From Polyporus tsugae (taxonomy: Eukaryota; Basidiomycota; Agaricomycetes; Polyporales; Polyporaceae), in the NCBI GenBank assembly GCA_024305745.1, contig JAHRBS010000010.1:3169501-3233500 (forward strand): a stretch of DNA of 64,000 nt. The letters run 5' to 3'. How positions within the stretch are numbered: the stretch's first letter is position 1; every line of letters starts with the position of its first letter. The notes beneath the pieces were generated by a model. It saw only the letters and a program-made list of their open reading frames with translations, searched no databases and was not told the DNA's origin. Both the position numbers and the translations under genes were made by a program. Shown piece by piece: positions 35,266 through 48,824 of the stretch.

Positions 35266-38200
35266 ATGCTGTCCGCCGAGTCGCGTCCGTTAACTCCAGA
35301 CTCTCAGCTCACCAGCAGCTTGCACCGTGTAACGACAACCATCGACGAGCTCACGCGCACTTTGACTAGTGTCTCGCGCTTCTCCTCTCCGGAACCCGAC
35401 GATGTGACGACGTGCTGTTGTGGACGGGAGGACTGTGAGGCGAGCAAGGCGTGGGCGGCGATCAAGTCGAAGCTCGAGAGTAGGCTCGTCCTCAGTGCTG
35501 GTACGTTCCCGCTTCTTGCTACAATGATTATGACAGTCCTTTATCAATCCACTGATGTGTAGAGGTTGGCCGTGCGTTGTTGGAGCGTCACGAAGCGTTG
35601 GTCCGCAGGCAGAAGCAAGAGGTATGTCCGAGTACAGTCGCGCCGACCAGATCCTCACGCGGTGCACTTGCGGTGTCATTTGTGCGACACAGATACTTTC
35701 CGACGACGAAGACGGCACCATTTCATTCCGGTCCTCTGTCGATGTCCGCGTGGCCGAGCTGGTTAAACAGGTGCGTCTGCGAAGTTGCCAATTCTATTCA
35801 TTCTTGTGCTGATCCACGTTGCCACAGAACGCTCTCCTAGAGAAGGTGCGCTTATCATCATCCTTGCAGATGCACCCGGCACGCTCACCATGCTATGAAG
35901 CGTCTCACGCAAGCCCTCATGCACACGGAAATGGGCGAGCAGTCCAAGGAAGCTTTAATAAAGGAACTCGATGAGGCAAGGACAGATGTCGCACGTTTGA
36001 GCTCCCAGAATGCTCGCGCAGTGGGTTTGGAGAACCGGTTGGCCGTAGCCCTGCAGGAGAAGGACGACTTCAGACAGGAGCTTGATAGTGCGACTCAGCG
36101 AGCGAGGATTACTGAGTCGCGCATCGTCTCATACAGGGAGAAATGCGGTTGGTTTCTAGTTTCCGCCTTATTCTCACCACAATTAATTACTCACGGGCAT
36201 GCAATGTATAGCTAAGCTGCAAGCCCAGGTCTCCAGGCTGCGGGAAGATTTGAACGTGCACAGAACCCATAGGCAGGAGCTGTCACAGGAGATTCTCGCA
36301 GATGCCAAGCAACGACTGGAGCAGTTGCAGTACCATGTATGCTACCATTACCTTGCGTTTCCTGGCCTAGGCTCACCCTGACTCTAGCAACTGGGACATT
36401 CTGCTGACATCCACGACACGGAAGTCACGAAAGTACTGGAGTCCTTGGTTGCAGACAACGAGGCACTGAAGCACGACAACGCCGAGCTGCAGAACCTCCT
36501 TGCCGCAGAACGGGAAGAGCTTCATTCATTACAAGAAGAGCTCGAGGAGCGCCGTGCCAGCGACGCACCGATTCGGCGTGGACATCGCTTCACCCAGAGC
36601 GGGAGCTCATTCAACTACCACGACATCTCCGCGCCGCTGTCGCCTACGTTCCAGATTGGCACCGCCCCCACGACTTCTGTTCTACGGTCAAGACTCCAGG
36701 CCGACAACACGGGTGATGAACGACGGTCCTTGAGTGTAGAACGCAGCAGGGAACTCACCTCCAGGCGACCTTTCGTATGTAGTCCGCGTTGTTTCTATAT
36801 TTTGCATGCCGTTGACCTCGTTGTACAGGAGCCTTTGACACCTGAAACCGAGCGCCGACCATTGTCGCCCGACTCACATATCCATGCTGGTTCCAAATGG
36901 ACGTCCTTCGCGCATCCGCGGACCAGCTACGCAGCCTCGCACGCCAGCTTTGAAGACGGTGACAGTAGTGCCATGTCTCCGGAGCGACCTCGCGCCCAGA
37001 AATCATTACTGCTCCTTACCCGGGAAAGTGGTGTACAAACCGAACCTTGGAACGGCAGCAGCATCCTCTCGCCCTCCCCTATTCCGCGGCTATACGGTGA
37101 CCATACATCCTCGCACGATGGCCAGTCGGAGTCTTCTTCTGTCATTGACAATGTACATTCATCTGCGATCGGTGCGCTGGTCGAGCGCACAACTACCCTG
37201 CTAAACCGCATAGCACAAGCCGACGCTCTCACCCTCACCAACCGTCTCAAGCGCCAACGTCTCCTTGGTGCGGATATCAGCCATCTTTCCCGCACTACAG
37301 TCAATGCAATCCTGAACGACGCGAATGCGTTGCGGACCAATTTTCGACCTTTCCTGGAGGACGAAAAGGTGACCACGACCTGCACTCGTCGCGACCTGCG
37401 TGGCCTACTCAAGCTCGTCAAGGACGTCTTCACGGAGCTTGGTGCATTGCGCGTGACGCTGAACGATGTCATTCTAGACCCCACTATTGCTGCCAAGGTC
37501 AGCGAGATGGCGATGAATCCAACCAGAGCGCAGGCGATCGATCCCACCCCTGGCAAGGACGCAAACGCGCCCTCGTGGATCGCACCCATATCCAAGTTGC
37601 TCGGATTGCCTGGCGGCGGCGGCGGCGCGGGCTCTTCCGAGTCGGCTGCGTCCCGAGCACTGTCGCCACCTGCTCGGAACCTTGGCCGCGGACGTCCACC
37701 GCCCCGCATCGCGCCCAAGCTCCAACCCGCGCTCTCGGCATCCGCCATGACCGTCAACGTCGAGTTCAGCGGTGCAGCGGTGGGCCGTGCGGTCACCAGC
37801 ACCTACTCAGCGCACCCTAGTCGAATTGGAAGCGAGTTCGGTGCTTCTCTTCCGACGCCTGGAAGCAGCACGAGTGTGACGTCGCCGAGGCCCGCAATCG
37901 CCCAGCCCGCCCCGAGGCAGCAGGGTCCTGACCTGTCGAGGAGCGTCATGGGCATCTTCGCGGGGGCCCCACGGCCCGTGGAGGGCGATCCGTGGGTGGT
38001 CATCCCCCGGCCGCCGAGCGCGAGCAGGAAGGTCACCAGGATGGCGAGCGTCGCAGGGATGGACAAGGCCACCGCGACGATGGGCCGTGCGTCTCTCCGG
38101 CACGCCACCTCGGGAAGGCGTCTGTCCAGGATCGTCGACGCGATGATTGACACGCCCCAGCCTGCGGGCCCGGGGAAGGGGGAGGCGTCGGACCAGGGGT

Positions 38201-38787
38201 CGAATGACAACGACCACGACAACGATTACGGCGGGCCTCCGCCGGCGCTCGAGCGTGGGCTGAGGCGCGGGCTGTCGGACTCGTCCATCCACACGACCTT
38301 CACGCAGCACGGAGACGACCCCCATCATTCAGATTCGGGGGCGGATTCCTCGCAACCGGCAGACAGGCAGTCGGTCCTGCAGGCACTCTCTCGGAAGGTG
38401 CAAGCATTCCGCTTCATGACTGCGACACCTGCGCCTACCGAGGCCACAGCGAGCTCGGCGGCGGGCGAGACGGCGACAGGGTCGCGGCCCCAGACGCCTC
38501 TCGCGCGCAGGAATACGACAAAGGCGAAGGCGAAGGCGTGCGAGCAGGCTAACGTTACCACCCCACGGAGCTCGCCTCCCCGCCCGATCCCGCAGGCAAA
38601 CCGGAACTTCCAGGCTCAGAGCACGGGCCCTGGCACGAGCACGTCGCTCTTTGGGCTGTCGTCGTGGACGGCGGCGTACCCGGACGTCGCGATGGAGGAC
38701 CACGACCCGAGTGTGTACGCGGCGGCGAGCCCGCGCCAGGAGGCACTCCTGCAGCGGAACCAGTGGACACGCGAACGGGACTTCTAG
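35266..38787 (+). CDS. Long coiled-coil protein of unknown function
   Basis: Exons: 35266-35500, 35563-35621, 35693-35770, 35828-35845 (18 nt), 35901-36147, 36212-36336, 36388-36774, 36829-38787; 1,035 residues. The N-terminal region has a compact Cys motif (CCCGREDCE). Residues ~100-330 are heptad-like coiled coil (KEALIKELDEARTDVARLSS, NRLAVALQEKDDFRQEL, DNAELQNLLAAEREELHSL). Then a Ser/Pro-rich linker, a predicted helical region that looks folded (ALVERTTTLLNRIAQADAL, VTTTCTRRDLRGLLKLVKD, ISKLLGLPGG), and a long disordered tail with basic patches. This suits a cytoskeleton- or spindle-pole-linked scaffold, but I do not recognise a named family. The 36775-36828 intron is stop-free and a multiple of three. 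Confidence 0.82.
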
Positions 38788-39264
38788 CTACGTTGGGGGG
38801 GTGTTATTTGCGGACTTGAGTGGGCTATCTATGTACTGGGTTTTAGACCCTGCGGAAGCTCGGTGTGGATCGGACGCACTGTATATTTGAGGGTGTATAT
38901 TATCGCGATCTCTGGGATACCCGTACTCGACATGCTAATGCTATACCAATGCCGTCGCTCGTTTTACCCCTTAAATATTACCAGTGGGTGATGATGAACA
39001 TTAACCTTGAGCATCGTTACGAACTCTGGGTACTTGAAAGTACCGTAAGTACGCGTGTTCTCCACTAAACAAATTCACATATCAGACAATTATGTATGTA
39101 CACATCGAGTAACTTTATGCTAAAACAACGGAGGAGAGCATATTTATAATGCGGGTCTACCAAAGGGCTCGAGTTTCCGGCAGTGAGCAGGGAACAGTGG
39201 AGCGATTCACAAGGTCGTATGCAGACGCCTCGCACAGGACCTCGGAGGTCCCTAAGGCCCGAAG
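38788..39264. other. Convergent 3' region
   Basis: About 480 bases between convergent stop codons, locally AT-richer than the coding flanks. No coding or structural feature is supported. Confidence 0.5.
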
Positions 39265-41060
39265 TTACGAATTCATGGCGCTACGGCCGCCGTCTTGGAA
39301 CGGGAAGGGGCCCTTTTCGTCAGAATCCCACCCCTTGGCGAGTTCGTCGCAAAGCATCCTGGCTTCTGCGTACTTCTCCGTCGGGACCCGTCCATCGTGG
39401 TCGGCACCTACCCGCAACGCCAGCATCCAGCCCATCGTGGTACGGTGGGCAAACTCCCAGGCGTCGTGGATTATCCGTTCGCTTTCTTCTTCTGAGAAAT
39501 GGAGCGGGCAAGGCGCGCCGTCGGTAACGCACTCGGCCCAGTTGTCCTGTAGCCACACCAGCTGCTGCCGCAGCAGAAGGACGGAGTGCTGCCAGGTGCG
39601 GAGGGGCAGCCTGAAGAGTGGGCGGATGGTTCGTTCCCCCCAGTCCCTCGCGCTCTGCTCGAGGAACTTCCTATATAATCCCAAGGCCAAGTATTTCGCT
39701 TTGGGATCGGTGGGGACCGCATTTATGAGCTCTTTAGCAAAGGCGACGTCGGCCTCCGTCTCGTTCGGGGCACTATCTGGGATTGGGTAGGGAGGGCCAT
39801 TGAAGGCGGCCTGCGACATCCTCTGCATGAAGTACGGCAAAATCGTCGCGCGTTGCCAGCCCACAGCGTCCGCGACGGTGTAGGAGGATGGGTCGATATA
39901 AAGGTTTCCCCCAAGCTGGTGGTGAGGACCCAGAGAAGCACACAAGAGTTTCGAGGCAGAAGGGAGGGTGTGAGGCAAGCATGCGAGGAGGTCGTCTAGC
40001 GCCGCGATGTGAACGGCCGGGGAAGCATCCTCCTCGTTGTAGTAGGCGGGATCTTGAGGATGGCGTGCTCTCGGAATGGTCTCCAACCACGTCTGCTGAC
40101 ACTGGATTATCCTATCGACACATGTCAGTGGGCTCGCCCACGGGCCGCGGTCCATGTCCAGGTGCTGCCGAGCACCACGCCACAACTCCCAGTCGACCGA
40201 CGGCCCAATCGCGTATTGAGGGTTGTGGTTCGGGAACAGTGCAGCACTCCCAAAGATATCTGTTGAGTGGGGAAAGTCTTTGACGTCCTCCGTGAAGTAC
40301 AGGCTGCCAGCCCGGGAAAATGGAATCACAACATAGCCGTGAAAAAGTATAGCGAGATCCTCGATGAACCCTTTTCGTTGCGTCGGCTGCAGGTGCTTGG
40401 AAACAGCACCTAACGGTACGCCACGGGGTTTTTCGGTGATAATGTACGCCGCCCCCACGGATGTGCGATGCGCTCGAGAGCTGTACGCGAGGACCTTGGG
40501 GACGGGGAGTCCCACAGTGTCCCTGACAAATTGCGTCGTCGCAGCCTCAGAAGCGGCGATCAAATCTGTAGGGCCGAGCACGGAGTAGGGGAAACAGGCA
40601 ACGGCCTCCCTTCCGTTCTCAAAGCTGAGGAGTAGGGTCCTGTTGACGTTGTCCTCCGCGACTTTGTCGATCCGGAGACAGCTGGAGCCTACCGCGTCGG
40701 ACGCCACGCTTCCGAGTGCTTGAGGGTCGAAAGGCACATAACGAGCAGCTAATTGCATCTCTTCATCGAAGAGCCAACGATGAGACGTGTGGCAACGAAG
40801 ATCTTCCGGGTCGGTAGTGACGTTGCCGGAAACGGCTAGAACGGCGGGGCGAGAGGCATGATGGGTAGTGGAGAAGGACCGTACGGGCCAACCAGGATGG
40901 CTGGGTGGCCTTATCCCCAGAGAACGATGGATAGCGTATCCGAGTCCGCGGTTTGAGTAGCGTGCCTATATGTGGTGTCGATGAGTGCTCGAAGCTGACT
41001 AAGGCTACAAATGGCACTCACACCGAAGCAGAGGTTCTGATTCGCTTTACGGAAGAGCAT
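39265..41060 (-). CDS. AIM9-like mitochondrial kinase-fold protein lacking catalytic residues
   Basis: Member of the aminoglycoside-phosphotransferase/AIM9-like group common in fungi. I extend the obvious single exon (39265-40965) upstream through a splice site to a short first exon (41022-41060); 579 residues. The added part supplies an import-like N-terminus (MLFRKANQNLCF, then PVRSFSTTHHASRPAVL) and the family's HRWLFDEE motif. Other family signs: YVPFDPQALGSVASDAVG, SEAATTQFVRDTVGLPVPKV, AAYIITEKPRGVPLG. Key kinase positions are changed: the Lys expected in VAK reads VAC (about residue 137), the catalytic loop Asp is absent (PHHQLGGN, about 361-367), and the metal-binding Asp of IDWQ reads VGWQ (about 382). 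A pseudokinase is the best reading. Confidence 0.85.
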
Positions 41061-41506
41061 GAATGTGTCTGTGAGGAGGCAGAGGAGGTAAAGTAGGCTT
41101 TGTTCAAGTTCAAGTTGATAACGCGTCGCTCGGTGCGTTAGGAGTGCTCGATGTCGAACACCCCTGTCGGTGAACGTCATGAGCGACTCACTGAAGGAAC
41201 AATGATGGCTGTACCAGACGTGTTAACGTTCATCGACAGGTGCACCCAGAAACTTGCTATCCAGATTCAATACTCTTGACGCGACGGCTCCTCCGCATAT
41301 CTAATGAACCTGAACAAACGTGAGGTAACAGCATGAGTCCACGATGGTGTACCTTTCCACCCTACTAAATTCAGGGTGAAGCCAGCACGAGCCGAGGAGA
41401 GTGGCTAAGACCATGCATGGTACGGGTGTTCTTCAAGTTTCAATGGTTGTCGTGCATGCACTGTGAGCCGAGGAACGGGCGCCTGCCTGCTTGGCCACCA
41501 TCCACG
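41061..41506. other. Divergent promoter region, AIM9-like gene and cyclophilin gene
   Basis: About 450 bases between divergent start codons; no recognisable element beyond presumed promoters. Confidence 0.45.
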
Positions 41507-43064
41507 ATGTCCGTCCTCTTCGAAACCTCGCTGGGCGACCTCGTCATAGATCTCGAGACGGACACCTGCCCAAAGACCTGCGAAAACTTCCTCAAGCTAT
41601 GTAAAGTGTACTATTACAATCTGAACGCGTTCTTCAACGGTGAGTATTCGTCTTCCCCCCCTCGCATTCAAGACACTCAACATGGCATCCTGGCCCCGCA
41701 GTCTCGAAGGACTTTTTGGCTCAGGTCGGTGATCCCACAGCTACGGGCTCTGGTGGCGAGTCTATCTGGTCTTCGATAGCCTCCCAGGATGGCCCTCCGG
41801 CCCCCCGCTACTTCACGCCGGAATTTGTCCCTCGCTTCAAGCACCGACAACGAGGAACTGTTTCGATGGCTGTAGCTCCGGCCGTCGGCGACGAACACAA
41901 GGGCGGCTGTGGAAGTCAATTCTTCATTACCCTTGGCGACAATATCGAGTATCTGGACGGCAAACACGCAGTCTTTGGGCATGTGGTCGAGGGTCTGGAG
42001 ACCTTGGACAAACTCAACGAGGTGTTTGTGGACCAGGACGGGAGGCCGCTGAAGGATATTCGGATTCGGCATGTTGAGATTCTCGGTGAGTAGCCACCTA
42101 TGGTTTTCCAGCGCATATACCTACATCTGTGCCGTAGAGGACCCTTTCGAAGACCCCCCAGGTCTGGTCGTTCCAGATTCTCCACCGGTTAAACCTCCAG
42201 ATAATTCCACGCGCATTGCGGAAGACGAGGACCCGCTAGAAACCATGCCCGAAGAAGAGGCGGAGGAGATACGGCGCAAGAAAGCGGCACAGGCGTCGGC
42301 ACTGACGCTGGAGATGGTGGGAGACCTGCCATTCGCTAATGTCCGCCCACCAGAGAACGTTCTATTCGTCTGCAAGTTGAACCCTGTGACGAGAGACGAG
42401 GACCTAGAGCTCATTTTCTCGCGGTTCGGAACGATCATGAGCTGTCAAGTTATTCGGGACAAGAAAACTGGCGACTCACTGCAGTATGCATTCATAGAGT
42501 TTGACAAGCGAGAAGATGCCGAACAGGTGCGTCGTATTGAGGGCATGAACTCAGGCGAAGAATGTCAATACTATAATCGCAGGCATACTTCAAGATGCAA
42601 AACGTCCTGGTCGATGATCGCCGTATTTGGGTCGATTTGTACGCGTTTTCGTCCGTTTCTTATTATAGTCACTGACACCCCGTTTCAGCTCACAGTCGGT
42701 TGCACGACTCAATACGTCATGGTCTAACGATCCCAAGGTGGGGCCACGCTTTGCGCGTGGCGGTCGCGGTCATGGAAGAGGTGGCTTTGGCGGACGAGAC
42801 GATTTGGAAGAGACGCGGCGGTATAGGGATCAGCCCTCACGTGCGGGTGGTGGTGACTACGGCATGGTGTTCGACGTGCCGCGTGGTGAACGACGCCGTA
42901 GAAGTCGTAGCCGGAGTCCACGTCGTCACGATCGTTCAAGGGAACGTTCACAACGCTCGCGGTCCCCTCCTCAACGTCACCGAAATGACGATCGGGAGCG
43001 CAAGAGACGCACAAGTCACAGTCGCGAGCGGCACTCTGGGGATCGGTATGATCGCAGACGCTAG
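41507..43064 (+). CDS. CYP6: PPIL4/Cyp6-type peptidyl-prolyl isomerase with RRM
   Basis: Nuclear cyclophilin with an RNA-binding domain, linked to splicing and transcription in known relatives. Exons: 41507-41639, 41702-42085, 42138-42526, 42583-42638, 42689-43064; 445 residues. The cyclophilin domain comes first ([55 protein letters not shown]). A charged linker ([15 protein letters not shown]) leads to an RRM with both RNP motifs ([18 protein letters not shown]). VDFSQSV closes the RRM. The tail is Gly/Arg-rich, then Arg/Ser-rich ([20 protein letters not shown]), as expected for a speckle-associated factor. The family is certain. Confidence 0.95.
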
Positions 43065-43352
43065 TGCGATTTAAACAGCTTTGACAGGGAGGTTAGGTCG
43101 GCACCATGGTCCGTACGTGTCATGTACTACCCGTTTTTGTCAGTTATGCCCCCTGGACATCCTGATTTCGGGTTGTTCGGTGTGTGGCATTGCAGTTCAG
43201 CCGATGAACATTGCAATTGTGGAGAGCGCTGTGTCAGCCTCATCTTCACGGCCAGCCCCTTCCGAATGTGCGATTTAGATATCATTCCACGGCAACACTA
43301 TATATCGCAGTCGCTCTCAACTTCCGTATCCCCGTTTACATTCTCAGCTCTC

Positions 43353-44198
43353 ATGTCGTCCAACCGGTTCAACTTCCGCGACAGCGACCTCATTCTGCGT
43401 TCGTGCACTCGACATGGAGAAAGCAATGACGAGTCGGAGACAGTCGACTTTAACGTCCACTGCGCTGTTTTGTCGGCCGCCTCGCCGTTCTTCGAAGCCG
43501 TGTTGTCCCTCCCGCAGCCGTCGCACGACAACGACGAAACAATCCCAGTTATCCCCTTCACCGAAACCGCCTCCATCCTGGAGATCCTCCTCGCATACAT
43601 ATACCCAGTGCCCGACCCCATCATCGAGACACTAAACGAGCTCGTACCCGCACTCGAAGCGGCGAGGAAGTTCGACTTGACGGTCGCGACGGACGGACTC
43701 CGCAGGTGCCTCGTCGACTCCGTCTTCCTAAAAAGTTCCCCCCTGCGCATATACGCGATCGCGAGCCGGTTCGAGCTGGACGAAGAAGCCAGCATCGCGG
43801 CGAAAGCGACGCTGTCCATCGGGCTCCACAGCCTCCCCCTCCACGACGACCTCAAGGGGATGACCGCATACGCGTACCACCGCCTCGTGCTTCTCCACGA
43901 GCGGCGCGCGCGTGACGCCATCGCCCTCCTGCACATCCCTGACGACGTCAAGTGCATGCAGTGCAACGGGCGGCGCGAGCGGATGGACGCGCCGCCGCGG
44001 TGGTGGAGCGAGTGGAGGGAGCGGGCGCGGGAGGAGCTGAGGCTGCGGCCTGCGTCCGAGGCCATGTTCTCGCTGGGGTTCCTACAGCAGGCGGCGCAGG
44101 AGGGGGGCTGCGAGCGGTGCGCGGGGTCTATCCTAGCTTCGTCGTGGTTCTTCGAGGAGCTGCGGGCGAGCATGGACGCCCTGCCCGTGGACCTGTGA
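43353..44198 (+). CDS. BTB/POZ-domain protein, single exon
   Basis: 281 residues without introns. The BTB fold is visible in the N-terminal half: RDSDLILRS, DFNVHCAVLSAASPFFEAVL, VIPFTETASILEILLAYIYP. The following helical part (LEAARKFDLTVATDGLRRC, IYAIASRFELDEEASIAAK) is typical of the large agaricomycete BTB family. A pair of Cys (CMQC, then CERC near the end) could bind metal. Members are thought to mediate protein interaction, sometimes with cullin-3, but no specific role can be assigned. An upstream in-frame start at 43122 exists but adds a poor sequence. Confidence 0.85.
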   Translation: MSSNRFNFRDSDLILRSCTRHGESNDESETVDFNVHCAVLSAASPFFEAVLSLPQPSHDNDETIPVIPFTETASILEILLAYIYPVPDPIIETLNELVPALEAARKFDLTVATDGLRRCLVDSVFLKSSPLRIYAIASRFELDEEASIAAKATLSIGLHSLPLHDDLKGMTAYAYHRLVLLHERRARDAIALLHIPDDVKCMQCNGRRERMDAPPRWWSEWRERAREELRLRPASEAMFSLGFLQQAAQEGGCERCAGSILASSWFFEELRASMDALPVDL

Positions 44199-44520
44199 GG
44201 AGGCTTGGGGGGAGAGGAGAAGATGCGGAGATGGATGGATAGTCGGCGGAAGGCGGGGGGGATGGAGGGCTTCGCGTGCCTGTGCGGTTTGGCGGGTTGA
44301 GGAGAGCCGGATGGGATGCTGGCAACCTTGGGGCTAGAATAGAAAGAACTTTGATACCTATCAGGGGTTTGTGATACTGTATATGGTGTGTAATTGGAAG
44401 ACAAGGATGCATATGCACGGGCTTTCGTGAACTCCGTATTCCAGTGTCGAGATACAACACCTTTTGGGCCAATTAGCTAGCGACACTCTACGCCAGCGAC
44501 AAAATTGAATGCTAAGTTCA
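44199..44520. other. Convergent 3' region between BTB gene and LSM2
   Basis: About 320 bases between convergent stops; a G-rich stretch (gcggaaggcgggggggatggagggc) follows the BTB gene. No gene is supported. Confidence 0.45.
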
Positions 44521-45356
44521 TCATGAGGCTTCATTATTGACCGCGATCCTCGGGTTGACCTCGGCCATAGGTCCTTCTTGTGCCGCGCTTGTGCACGCCA
44601 AGGTTCGAGGCAAAAGGATCCACCCGCCAGAGCGGCTCGCCGGAAGCATCTGGATGGTGTCCATGGAAAACGTATTAAATGGCTCTTCGAAGCCCGTCCG
44701 GGGAGAAAGCAAACCCGATGATGATAGGAAATCCAGTTGCATGCAAGATAAAGTACACGACAACACGAGCGCACCTGCAAGAAACCTCGACAGACATCTC
44801 AACCCCGATAGTACAGCAACCATGGACCCCAAGCGTCATCGTTTGTTCTGTGTGGCAGACTCTATCGAAATCGCCGTCTATGAGTTGGATTTTGACTGAA
44901 AGAATGGTAGCTGACGTACCTCGTCGTGTCGCGTCTTCCAGTAGCTGAGTGTCAACGTGCTCAGCGGGAAGTTGCACGTACCGGACCACAGAACCACGGA
45001 TAAAGCAATTCTTCACCGCCATCTACAACGGTAGCAGGAATGAGGAGGGTACGAGACTAAGGTGAGAGGTGTGTATCGCACCATGTGTGGATGCCTTGCT
45101 TCGTCTAGAACCTTGATATTGTCTAATCGGATGTTAAGGAACCTTCATACAGGATACATTAGACCATGTGCTGTGTCGCTAGTGCAAAGCCACACGTACT
45201 GGTCTACAGATTTCAAGGTACCCGTGATGGAGAGGTCATTTTTGAGCTCGACGGTGACCGTTTGGTCAGTGAGGGTTTTGAAAACGGAGAAAATCAACTG
45301 GAAAGGTTGCCTTGAGCATGCGGTCGGGGGAGCAGAGTGCGAGGAGGGCACACCAT
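44521..45356 (-). CDS. LSM2: LSm2, U6 snRNA / mRNA decay LSm ring subunit
   Basis: Subunit of the LSm2-8 ring (U6 snRNA) and LSm1-7 ring (mRNA decapping). Exons: 45354-45356 (the start codon alone), 45200-45297, 45082-45142, 44920-45022, and a last exon from about 44577 to 44521. Together they give the Sm fold: LIFSVFKTLTDQTVTVELKN, DLSITGTLKSVDQFLNIRLD, MAVKNCFIRGSVVRYVQL, then EHVDTQLLEDATRR. The core is almost identical to animal LSm2. The C-terminal exon is the weak part: the last intron would be about 340 nt and two acceptors fit the phase, giving a short non-conserved tail (GPMAEVNPRIAVNN). The second exon's 5' extension read without the first splice has no ATG. Confidence 0.9.
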
Positions 45357-45558
45357 GTTGTGTATCAAGAGGCTTCTGAAGGAGAGAGCTCGCCGTCGTG
45401 CAGTGAGGGTTGTGTGCTGAGGACGAAGTGACCCGGAGTCCCGTCGCATGAGTCTAGAAGCCGGCGTCCGCGGCCCGAGACTGGACCGGGATGCCGGGAT
45501 GTGCTCCGGCCGAGGCTACTGTACTTTCAAGTTTCTCAACCCGACCACCATCTCCACC
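45357..45558. promoter_or_regulatory. Bidirectional promoter of LSM2 and P5C dehydrogenase
   Basis: 202 bp separate the two start codons; the promoters must overlap. No TATA box is evident. Confidence 0.45.
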
Positions 45559-47658
<2,100 letters not shown>

Positions 47659-48021
47659 ATTGTCGAAATCCTACAGGGGAGGTGAACATGAAAAGGAAAG
47701 ATGAAGACGTAGTGAAGATCAATCTTGCTGTATTCATTACTAGGCACTGTACATGGATTTGTTGTATCACTATTTACTACAAGGATACTCTAGAAGACCT
47801 ATCGGCATTGACGACGAGTGTCAATCCTCCAACCCTGCATGCACGTTTTCAATCGACCTCTTTCGACCCTCAGAGTAAGTGATAAACCGAGGCAGGTATG
47901 CCTACATTTACTACGCCCCAACGCAGTCATGATCGTCTTCTGCAGCACGTTGACAGACGTGGGGATCTGCGTCTCCAGAAGTCGGTCCCGCAGCGTATAA
48001 CTATTTTGTTCGCGAGAAAGC
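47659..48021. other. Spacer after P5C dehydrogenase
   Basis: About 360 bases with no supported gene; presumed 3' UTR of the dehydrogenase, running into the decayed region at 48022-49336. Confidence 0.4.
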
Positions 48022-48655
48022 TTAAGCGAGCCCAGGTGCGAGCGTGCGTGGCTTAACGATGGCGCCGGATCGCTGTGCTCCGACCCGGAGGGAGGCGACG
48101 GCGGCCGCGACGTCGTACACGTACCGCAGCCACCACACCGGCACGCTCTTCCACCGAAAGTGGTCCCACGCAGGGTCGTCGCCCGCACGGAGTGGCGGTA
48201 GGACCCGAGGAGGAGGAAGCACACTGACGCAGGGAACTTCTCGAGCTCTTCGAGGTACGCGTCGGCCAATTTGTCGTGCGCAGGAGCGTACTCTGTTTTG
48301 AAACTGGGGTGGTGCGCGAGCGCGAACACGTGGAGCGCGGGGCCAATCGCGTCCGGGCTCTTTCGAGCGGAGGGGCCGTTTGGATGAAGGTTTGAAGGAC
48401 GATGCGGAGCGTGGCGAGCGCAGACTGGAGCTGGTACCTGTGCGCGGCTTCGAGGACAGATTGAGTACGTCACGGGTGGCGGGTGTGTATGTGTGTGGGG
48501 AGGAGGGGGGTGCACGGGTAGACGCATTGGAGGAGCGTCGCGAAGACGGCTGCGTCCTCGCTCACCTCCACGGGTGGGTATGTGATTTCGTTGGCGACTA
48601 CGACGGCGTGGTCTGGGACCTTGGTTGCAACGCCACCCCGCTGTGAGTGGTTCAT
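48022..48655 (-). pseudogene. Broken BTB-domain gene
   Basis: Three reading frames must be joined to follow one protein. Frame one (48655 downward) gives VVANEITYPPVEVSEDAAVF and ATLLQCVYP, a BTB ending, then a spliced or shifted part YQLQSALATLRIVLQTFI. Frame two gives IGPALHVFALAHHPSFKTEY, KLADAYLEELEKFPASVCFL. Frame three gives GDDPAWDHFRWKSVPVWWLR and YVYDVAAAVASLR. The order is that of agaricomycete BTB proteins, but no intron with GT-AG borders joins the frames, so at least two frameshifts are present. The N-terminal half of the BTB domain is missing. Sequencing error is a less likely cause. Confidence 0.55.
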
Positions 48656-48824
48656 CGCCTATTTCCGATAATGGATGGATCACAGCATGCAACTAAACTT
48701 TGTTCGTCAATACCATCGACTTCAACGAATTGTGTTCACCCACCTTCTCCCCGAAACCGGTATATCCTGCCTTGTATTTACTCCCGCTCGTGTTCATGAG
48801 ACTCGTACGGGGGTGTAAGACTGT

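Noticed and set aside
36445..38787. 780-residue frame taken as the whole coiled-coil gene
   Set aside because: It misses seven upstream exon parts in phase and keeps a 54-nt intron.
43298..44404. 368-residue open frame on - opposite the BTB gene
   Set aside because: The + strand encodes a convincing BTB protein over the same bases; the antisense frame is Ser/Arg-rich and has no domain.
47799..48692. 297-residue frame on - as an intact gene
   Set aside because: It has only part of the BTB-like sequence in frame and turns into Pro/His-rich and Cys/Gly-rich shadow text on both sides.
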